From CAVQGZ01 sp964356295 (GTDB taxonomy: Bacteria; Actinomycetota; Actinomycetes; Jiangellales; Jiangellaceae): a stretch of 46,987 nt of DNA. The position numbers were made by a program, and so were the translations under genes. Each line of letters starts with the position of its first letter. The stretch's first letter is position 1. The stretch covers positions 1 through 46,987 of the forward strand of contig CAYHHE010000009.1 in assembly GCA_964356295.1 (NCBI GenBank). The letters run 5' to 3'. Below are positions 41,382-46,987 of the stretch, in pieces. The notes below the pieces were generated by a model. That model searched no databases and was not told where the DNA came from. It saw only the letters and a list, made by a program, of their open reading frames with translations.

Positions 41382-41465
41382 GCACACATAGTCTGCGGGG
41401 CGACCATCGTGACCTGGGCAAACGCGCCGCCACGAGGCCGTGCAAAGCCGACTATGTTGTGTGGC
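41382..41465. repeat. Inverted-repeat element in the zapE/treZ convergent gap
   Basis: CACACATAGTC (41383-41393) pairs with GACTAT...GTGTG (41450-41463) across a 3-nt bulge, with a 56-nt loop. The element carries, in reverse, GCTTTGCACGG (41438-41448) and GTTTGC (41418-41423), which also occur in the same order in the hairpin element at 4771-4841. The shared words suggest one dispersed family. No gene lies in this 203-bp gap. Confidence 0.45.
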
Positions 41466-41480
41466 GCGACAGCGTCATCG

Positions 41481-41513
41481 CCGTCCCGCGAATCGCCGGG
41501 CCTGTAGGGACGG
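41481..41513 (-). terminator. Terminator hairpin of the treX-treY-treZ operon
   Basis: CCGTCCC (41481-41487) pairs perfectly with GGGACGG (41507-41513), immediately after the treZ stop on the minus strand. The 19-nt loop contains further small pairings. Confidence 0.55.
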
Positions 41514-43268
41514 TCAGGAGTCGACCGTGAGCACCACGACGGACTGACCGGGCAGGAGGTGCCGCGTCCCCACGTTCCCGAATGCCTCGTCAGGCACGAG
41601 GAACGCGGCGACCATCCGCGCGGTCGCGTCCAGGTCGACCAGCCAGGGGTCGCCCGCGAGGTTGACGGCTACGCGGAAACCGCCTCGCGATAGGAGTGCA
41701 TGCTCGCTGTCGACCAGAAGATGGACGTGGTCCAGTCGTGGGTCCCGCAGCTCGGGGTAGTCCTCGCGCAGCGCGATGAGAGTCCGATACCAGTCCAGCA
41801 TCTGTCGATGCTCGGGCTCGTCGATCTCCGACCAGTCCAGCCGTGACCGCTGCGCTGTCGCGGGGTCCTGGGGATCTGGAACCTCGGCGTCGGACCACCC
41901 GTGCTCAGCGAACTCCGCCCGCCGGCCTGCCGTCACCATCGCCGCGAGAGCCGGGTCGGGGAAGGAGGAGAAGAACTGCCAAGGTGTGGACGCGGCCCAC
42001 TCCTCGCCCATGAACAGCATGGGCACGAACGGGCCGAGCAGCAGCAGAGCGGCGCCCGCGGCGAGGTGGCTCGGTGGCACCAGGGACCCGAGTCGGTCAC
42101 CCCGGGCGCGGTTGCCGACCTGGTCGTGGGTCTGCAAGGACGCCACGAACGCGTGCCCGGGCACCCGGGAGGTGTCCACCGGCCTACCGTGCGTGCGTCC
42201 GCGAAACGACGAGTACGTCCCGGCGTGGAAGAACGCGCCGGAGTACACCGCCTGCAGTGCCGCAGGCGGGTCGGCGGCGAAGTCCGCGTAGTAGCCCTGG
42301 GCTTCCCCGGTGAGCCAGGCGTGCAAGGCGTGATGGACGTCGTCGTCCCACTGTGCGGTCATCCCGAGTCCCCGGTCGCGACGCGACATCACCGTCCGCG
42401 GGTCGTTGCGGTCGCTCTCGGCGACGACGACCAGCGGGCGGCCCAGCTTCTCCGCCAGCGTGTCCACCCTCCCGGAGAGCTCCTCGAGGAACGTGATCGC
42501 CCGCTCGTCGTGCATCTCGTGGACGGCGTCCAGACGCACGCCGTCGGCGTGGAAGTCGCGCAGCCACGCCTCGACGCTGCCGATCAGGAAGGCACGGACC
42601 TGGTCCGACCCGGGCCCGTCGAGGTTGACCGCTTCGCCCCACGGCGTGCGCACACGGTCGGTGAGGTACGGGCCGAACTCGCCCAGGTGGTTGCCACTGG
42701 CCCCGACGTGGTTGTGCACCACGTCCAGCAGGACCGCCAGACCGTGAGAATGGGCGGCGTCGACGAACCGTTTGAGCCCGTCCGGGCCGCCGTACGGCTC
42801 GTGGACCGACCAGAGCGCCACCTGGTCGTAGCCCCATCCCGCGGTCCCGTCGAACGCCGCGACCGGCATGAGCTCGACGTGCGTGATCCCCACCTCGACC
42901 AGGTGGTCCAGGCGGCCGGCTGCGGCGTCGAAGGTGCCTTCCCGGGTGAACGTGCCCACGTGCAGCTCGTAGAGCACCGCGTCGTCCCATGCCTGGCCAG
43001 CCCAGCGGGCGTCGGTCCACCGGAAGAGGCCGTGGTCGTAGGCGCGGCCGGGGGAGTGGACCCCGTCCGGCAGCCACACCCCACGCGGGTCGGGCCGGAC
43101 CGGGCCGCCGTCCACGCTGAACCCGTAGGCGTCACCGTGGCCCGCGACGATGTCGGTGCCGAACCAGCCATCGCAGCCGGGGGAGAGCGGTGTCCGCGTG
43201 CCGTCGAGCGCGAGGTCGACGGCACGGGCGTGGGGGGCCCAGACCTCGAACCGGCGCGACCCCGTCAC
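41514..43268 (-). CDS. treZ: Malto-oligosyltrehalose trehalohydrolase
   Basis: The 584-aa GH13 enzyme releases trehalose from the end of malto-oligosyltrehalose. The N-terminal carbohydrate-binding-like domain is RRFEVWAPHARAVDLALDGT. Barrel motifs include VLYELHVGTFTREGTFDAAA, ITHVELMPVAAF, WGYDQVALWSVHEPYGGP, LLDVVHNHVG, the nucleophile Asp in DFHADGVRLDAVHEM, the acid in PLVVVAESDRNDPR, and SLQTHDQVGNRARGDR. PMLFMGEEWAASTPWQFFSS is characteristic of TreZ. GTG 43268 overlaps the treY stop (GTGA) and has AAGGAGGA upstream. It is the last gene of the operon. Confidence 0.95.
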   Translation of the reverse strand: MTGSRRFEVWAPHARAVDLALDGTRTPLSPGCDGWFGTDIVAGHGDAYGFSVDGGPVRPDPRGVWLPDGVHSPGRAYDHGLFRWTDARWAGQAWDDAVLYELHVGTFTREGTFDAAAGRLDHLVEVGITHVELMPVAAFDGTAGWGYDQVALWSVHEPYGGPDGLKRFVDAAHSHGLAVLLDVVHNHVGASGNHLGEFGPYLTDRVRTPWGEAVNLDGPGSDQVRAFLIGSVEAWLRDFHADGVRLDAVHEMHDERAITFLEELSGRVDTLAEKLGRPLVVVAESDRNDPRTVMSRRDRGLGMTAQWDDDVHHALHAWLTGEAQGYYADFAADPPAALQAVYSGAFFHAGTYSSFRGRTHGRPVDTSRVPGHAFVASLQTHDQVGNRARGDRLGSLVPPSHLAAGAALLLLGPFVPMLFMGEEWAASTPWQFFSSFPDPALAAMVTAGRRAEFAEHGWSDAEVPDPQDPATAQRSRLDWSEIDEPEHRQMLDWYRTLIALREDYPELRDPRLDHVHLLVDSEHALLSRGGFRVAVNLAGDPWLVDLDATARMVAAFLVPDEAFGNVGTRHLLPGQSVVVLTVDS

Positions 43269-45691
43269 GGCTCCTCCTTGACCAGCAGCGCAACCGGGAG
43301 GTCGGTGAGCAGATCGGCCACCGGGAGCGTCCCGCCGCGGTGACACGCGCCGGTGAGGGCGTCGCACCAGCGACCCGCGGGCAGCACCAGACGGCTCTCC
43401 TGCCACCCCCCCACGTCGGCCAGCTCACGTGGTCGCCGTGTCACGATCGTGGCCACGCGTCCGGACCGCAGGAACCCGAGCGCGTGGGTGGTGGTGCTCG
43501 GCAGCGGCTGGTAGGTGGCGGCCCCGCCGAACCACGCCGGCTGCTCGCGCCGCAGTCGTAGGGCGGCTGCGACCACGCGCAGCTTCTCGTCGCTGAGGTC
43601 CGCGGCCGCGCGCCCGCCGTCCAGCGCCTGCAGGCGACGGCGCCTGTCGTCCACGTCGACCGGGCGGCGGTTGTCCGGGTCGACCAGCGAGAGGTCGACC
43701 AGCTCGCAGCCCTGGTAGACATCCGGTACGCCGGGGATGGTCAGCTGGAGCAGTTTCTGACCGAGGATGGCAACGCGGGCCCAGGGCATGATCTCCTCGA
43801 CGAAGGCGGCCACCCGTTCGGTGAGTGTGGTGTCGGCGAGTACAGCGGTGGCGAAGTCGACGACGGCCTGCTCGTAGTCGGTGTTCTGCTCGGTCCAGGA
43901 CGTCTGGAGCTTGGCCTCGCGCACGGCCTTGACCAGGTAGCGGCCGAGCCGCTGCGCACCGATGGGCCACGCACCGACGAGGGTCTGCCACATCAGGTAC
44001 TCGGTCTCTGGGTCGAGCCGGCCGGCTGCGGTCCGGTGCGTGGTGGCGGCCTGGCGCCACTGCGTCACCACCTCCCGCCACCGTCCCGCGACCTGGGACA
44101 GCACGATGATGCGTGCTCTGACGTCCTCGCTGCGTTTCGTGTCATGGGTCGACAGCGTCGTCATCGACAGTGGATGACTGCTCTGCTGATGGGCAGCCCA
44201 CGCGTGGAACTCGTCCGAGGAGACGGCGAAATGGTCCGGGCGACCCCCGACCTCGTTGAGGGCGACGAGGCGAAGCCAGCGGTAGAACGTGGTGTCCTCG
44301 ACTCCCTTCGCCATCACCGGTCCGCAGGTCTGCTGGAAGCGGACGACGAACTCCGCGCGACGTCCGGTGTCCCGAGCGCCGAGCCGGCCCAGCGCCAGGT
44401 CCCGCACGAACACCAGCTCGTCGGCAAGGCGGGGCGCAGCTGCGACGCAGGCGCGAGTGACCTCCTCGAGCACCCGGACGGATCCAGCGGGCGCGGGCTC
44501 CCGGGGCATGACGTAGGCCCGGTAGACCGGGAAGGCCACGAGCATCTCCACCACGGCGTGCTTGATGCCGTGCCGGGTCCGGTCACGCTGGGCGAGGTCG
44601 TCCTGGCTGATGCCGTGCGCCAGGTCGACCAGTCGGTCGACCTCGGCACGCAGCGAGGTGGCGATGACCTGCCGCTTGGACGCCTCGGACACGGCAGCGT
44701 AGTCCCGCAGCGGCTTCGCTGCCGTCGTCGTCCACTCCGCCGTGAGTGGCTCGGCACCCGAGGGGTCGGTCGTGATGCCGCTGATGCGAGCCAGCGCGTC
44801 GTAGCCGGTGGTCCCCGCGCACGGCCAGTCGGCCGGGAGCCGCTCGTCCCCCTCGAGGATCTTCTCCACCACGATCCATGCTCCCGGTGCAGCCGCGGCG
44901 AGCTGCCGCAGGTATCCGCGAGGGTCAGCCAGCCCGTCGGGATGGTCGATGCGGAAGCCCTGGATCACCCCCTCGCCGTGCAGCCGAAGCAGCAGCCCGT
45001 GGGTTGCCTCGAAGACCTCCGGGTCCTCCACCCGCACCGCGACGAGGCGGCCGACGTCGAAGAACCTTCGGTAGTTCAGCTCCTCGTCGGCCACGCGCCA
45101 GTAGGCGAGCCGGTACCACTGCTGGTCGATCAGCTCAGGCAGGGCCAGCTCGGCAGTGCCCTCGCGTACCGGAAAGGCATGGCCGAAGTAGCGCAGCACC
45201 GGCTCGTCCAGGCTGCGGTCCAGGACGATCTCGCCGTCCTGGACGCACGGTCCGATGCGCCGCCCGAGAACGGGCATCAGGAAGGACCGGTGCTGTGCCG
45301 ACCAGTCCACGTCGAACCAGCGCGCGTACCGCGACGTCGGCCCGTCACGCAGCACCGACCACAGCGCCCGGTTCAGCGACTCCGGCTCCGGCACCGCCAT
45401 GTGGTTCGGCACCACGTCCACCACGAGCCCCATCCGGTGAGCGTGTGCGAGGTCGGCGAGCGATCGCAGACCGTCCAGTCCGCCGAGCTCGGTGCTGATG
45501 CGGGTGTGGTCGATCACGTCATAGCCGTGCGTCGACCCTGGCGCCGCCTGCAGGACGGGGGAGAGGTACAGGTGCGAGACACCGATCGAGGACAGGTAGG
45601 GCACCATCGCGGCGGCCCCGGCGAACCCGAGGTCCGGTGTGAGCTGGACGCGGTAGGTCGCCGTCGGAGTGGCGGGCGCCGGGGAGGTCAT
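43265..45691 (-). CDS. treY: Malto-oligosyltrehalose synthase
   Basis: The 808-aa GH13 transglycosylase turns the reducing end of malto-oligosaccharides into a trehalose unit. Blocks are TATYRVQLTPDLGFAGAAAM, YLSSIGVSHLYLSPVLQAAP, GSTHGYDVIDHTRISTELGG, VDVVPNHMAVPEPESLNRAL, the nucleophile in VIQGFRIDHPDGLADP, IVVEKILEGDERLP, TTGYDALARISG, KGVEDTTFYRWLRLVALNEV and TLSTHDTKRSEDVRARI. Length is usual (about 770-830). ATG 45691 lies 6 bp from the treX stop and the gene's end overlaps treZ, so translation is coupled. Together with TreX and TreZ it makes trehalose for osmotic and desiccation protection. Confidence 0.95.
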   Translation of the reverse strand: MTSPAPATPTATYRVQLTPDLGFAGAAAMVPYLSSIGVSHLYLSPVLQAAPGSTHGYDVIDHTRISTELGGLDGLRSLADLAHAHRMGLVVDVVPNHMAVPEPESLNRALWSVLRDGPTSRYARWFDVDWSAQHRSFLMPVLGRRIGPCVQDGEIVLDRSLDEPVLRYFGHAFPVREGTAELALPELIDQQWYRLAYWRVADEELNYRRFFDVGRLVAVRVEDPEVFEATHGLLLRLHGEGVIQGFRIDHPDGLADPRGYLRQLAAAAPGAWIVVEKILEGDERLPADWPCAGTTGYDALARISGITTDPSGAEPLTAEWTTTAAKPLRDYAAVSEASKRQVIATSLRAEVDRLVDLAHGISQDDLAQRDRTRHGIKHAVVEMLVAFPVYRAYVMPREPAPAGSVRVLEEVTRACVAAAPRLADELVFVRDLALGRLGARDTGRRAEFVVRFQQTCGPVMAKGVEDTTFYRWLRLVALNEVGGRPDHFAVSSDEFHAWAAHQQSSHPLSMTTLSTHDTKRSEDVRARIIVLSQVAGRWREVVTQWRQAATTHRTAAGRLDPETEYLMWQTLVGAWPIGAQRLGRYLVKAVREAKLQTSWTEQNTDYEQAVVDFATAVLADTTLTERVAAFVEEIMPWARVAILGQKLLQLTIPGVPDVYQGCELVDLSLVDPDNRRPVDVDDRRRRLQALDGGRAAADLSDEKLRVVAAALRLRREQPAWFGGAATYQPLPSTTTHALGFLRSGRVATIVTRRPRELADVGGWQESRLVLPAGRWCDALTGACHRGGTLPVADLLTDLPVALLVKEEP

Positions 45692-45697
45692 GTCCGC

Positions 45698-46987
45698 TCA
45701 GAGGCGACGGAGCACAACGACAGACCGTGCGGGCAGGGTGATCGACTTCCCCGCACCGACGGGGTCCCGGTCGGTGGCATCGGGGTCTGCGGTGTCCAGG
45801 ACGACGGCCCAGGCCTCGCCGAGCCACGGTGGCGGGACGGTGAAGGCGAGGTCCTCGTGGCCGGCGTGGAACAGCAGCAGGAACGAGTCGTCCAGGATCT
45901 GCTGGCCGCGCGTCCCGGGCTCGGTGATCGCCTCGCCGTTGAGGAAGGCGCCCAGCGACCGCGCGTAACCGGTCTCCCAGTCCTCCGAGGTCATGATCGT
46001 GCCGTCTGGACGAAGCCAGACGATGTCGCCCACCTCTTCGTCCGGACCGGAGCCGTGGCCGTCGAAGAAGCGGCGGCGGCGGAACACCGGGTGCTCGGCC
46101 CGCAGCTCGGTGAGCATCCGGGTGAAGGCCAACAGCTCGGTGTCGACTTCAGCCCAGTCGATCCACGACAACGCGTTGTCCTGGCAGTACACGTTGTTGT
46201 TGCCCTGCTGGGTGCGCCCGAGCTCGTCCCCGTGCGCGATCATCGGGACGCCCTGGGAGAGCAGCAGCGTGGTCAGGAAGTTGCGCTGTTGACGCCCGCG
46301 CAACGCCAGCACGTCCGCATCGTCGGTGTTGCCCTCCACCCCGCAGTTCCACGAGCGGTTGTGGCTCTCCCCGTCCCGGTTGCCCTCCCCGTTGGCCTCG
46401 TTGTGCTTGTCGTTGTGGGACACCAGGTCGCGCAGGGTGAACCCGTCGTGCGCGACGACGAAGTTGATGCTGGCGGACGGTTTGCGTCCATCGTCGCGGT
46501 AGAGGTCGGAGGACCCGGTGAGCCGAGCCGCGAACTCCCCGAGGGTCTCCGGCTCGCCACGCCAGTAGTCGCGGACGGTGTCGCGGTACTTGCCGTTCCA
46601 CTCCGACCACAGTGGCGGGAAGTTGCCGACCTGGTAGCCACCGTCGCCGAGGTCCCACGGTTCCGCGATGAGCTTGACCTGTGAGACCACCGGATCCTGC
46701 TGGACGAGGTCGAAGAACACCGACAGGCGGTCGACCTCGTGGAACTGCCGGGCCAGCGTGGAGGCCAGGTCGAACCGGAACCCGTCGACGTGCATCTCGG
46801 TGACCCAGTAGCGCAACGAGTCCATGATCAGCTGGAGCACGTGCGGGTGCCGCATGAGCAGGCTGTTGCCCGTGCCGGTGGTGTCGTAGTAGTGGGTGGG
46901 GTCGTCGTCGACCAGCCGGTAGTACGCGGTGTTGTCGATGCCCTTGAACGACAGCAGTTCGCCCAGGCCATAGCTGGCAATGAAGCT
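45698..46987 (-). CDS. treX: Glycogen debranching enzyme TreX/GlgX (partial, 5' end outside window)
   Basis: At least 429 C-terminal residues are present. GH13 motifs are SFKGIDNTAYYRLVDDDPTH, DTTGTGNSLLMRHPHVLQLI, the nucleophile in EMHVDGFRFDLASTLARQF, the acid in QVKLIAEPWDLGDGGYQVG, WNGKYRDTVRDYW, NFVVAHDGFTLRDLVSHNDK, NRSWNCGVEGNTDD and GVPMIAHGDELGRTQQGNNN. It hydrolyses alpha-1,6 branches of glycogen or maltodextrin, providing linear chains to TreY. The first gene of the TreX-TreY-TreZ operon runs off the right edge, so its start and the operon promoter are not seen. The first few residues at the edge (SFIASYGLGELL) fit the family less well than the rest. Confidence 0.93.
   Translation of the reverse strand, partial: SFIASYGLGELLSFKGIDNTAYYRLVDDDPTHYYDTTGTGNSLLMRHPHVLQLIMDSLRYWVTEMHVDGFRFDLASTLARQFHEVDRLSVFFDLVQQDPVVSQVKLIAEPWDLGDGGYQVGNFPPLWSEWNGKYRDTVRDYWRGEPETLGEFAARLTGSSDLYRDDGRKPSASINFVVAHDGFTLRDLVSHNDKHNEANGEGNRDGESHNRSWNCGVEGNTDDADVLALRGRQQRNFLTTLLLSQGVPMIAHGDELGRTQQGNNNVYCQDNALSWIDWAEVDTELLAFTRMLTELRAEHPVFRRRRFFDGHGSGPDEEVGDIVWLRPDGTIMTSEDWETGYARSLGAFLNGEAITEPGTRGQQILDDSFLLLFHAGHEDLAFTVPPPWLGEAWAVVLDTADPDATDRDPVGAGKSITLPARSVVVLRRL

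Noticed and set aside
44036..46684. An 882-codon plus-strand frame opposite treY and treX
   Set aside because: It is the shadow of two genes with complete GH13 motifs; no independent support.
46960..46987. Slightly lower GC and atypical residues at the right edge as a foreign junction
   Set aside because: Only about 28 bases, still in frame with treX; too little to claim a junction.

Overview
The window is one unbroken stretch of chromosome from a high-GC Gram-positive bacterium (Actinobacteria). The evidence is the extreme G/C at third codon positions, the many GTG starts, leaderless-type promoters (TANNNT 6-8 nt before a start codon), actinobacterial gene families (DUF3093, DUF3159, DUF3710, DUF3000, HemQ), and a gene order that from about 0.4 to 25.8 kb closely resembles the dut-ceoBC-dxs-hemE-hemY-hemQ-msrB segment of Mycobacterium tuberculosis (around Rv2674-Rv2698, from memory). 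The genus cannot be fixed from the sequence. No rRNA, tRNA, CRISPR array, IS element or prophage was seen. The content is mostly core metabolism.

Layout. 0.1-0.4 kb: remains of a gene readable only by changing frame. 0.4-4.8 kb: DUF3093, a PaaI thioesterase, dut, DUF3710, and an OB-fold gene between two DUF3159 membrane-protein paralogues. 4.9-8.3 kb: a TrkA-type potassium regulator pair (minus) divergent from an APC permease. 8.3-9.5 kb: a TrmA/RumA-type RNA methyltransferase interrupted by a frameshift. 9.6-12.5 kb: aconitase behind a 46-bp perfect palindrome. 12.6-15.0 kb: a small conserved protein and dxs. 15.1-20.3 kb (minus): DUF3000, RNase D, thiolase and the FadB-like beta-oxidation protein. 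20.6-25.4 kb: hemE, DUF4349 lipoprotein (minus), hemY-type oxidase and hemQ, i.e. much of the coproporphyrin-dependent haem pathway, then an unknown 136-aa protein. 25.4-27.0 kb: msrB (minus) and a stand-alone LigD-type polymerase.

27.1-32.6 kb: a substrate-binding/VWA surface protein, a glutaminase-STAS-cyclic-nucleotide-binding fusion, a PfkB kinase and a PHP-family phosphatase. 32.7-36.9 kb (minus): an operon of an ATP-dependent DNA ligase, a universal-stress-like protein and a GH94 phosphorylase. 36.9-41.3 kb: a thioredoxin-CcdA membrane fusion whose 3' end lies antisense to a RibD-type reductase, a saccharopine-dehydrogenase-like oxidoreductase and a ZapE-like ATPase. 41.5 kb to the window end (minus): treX/glgX (partial), treY and treZ, which make trehalose from glycogen or maltodextrin.

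No obviously new defence or biosynthetic system is visible. The most unusual signals are the acnA palindrome, the structured DUF3000/hemE divergent region, two related hairpin elements in convergent gaps, the broken RNA methyltransferase, the glutaminase fusion, the 229-bp antisense 3' overlap, and TAG stop codons that double as -10 boxes of the next gene.
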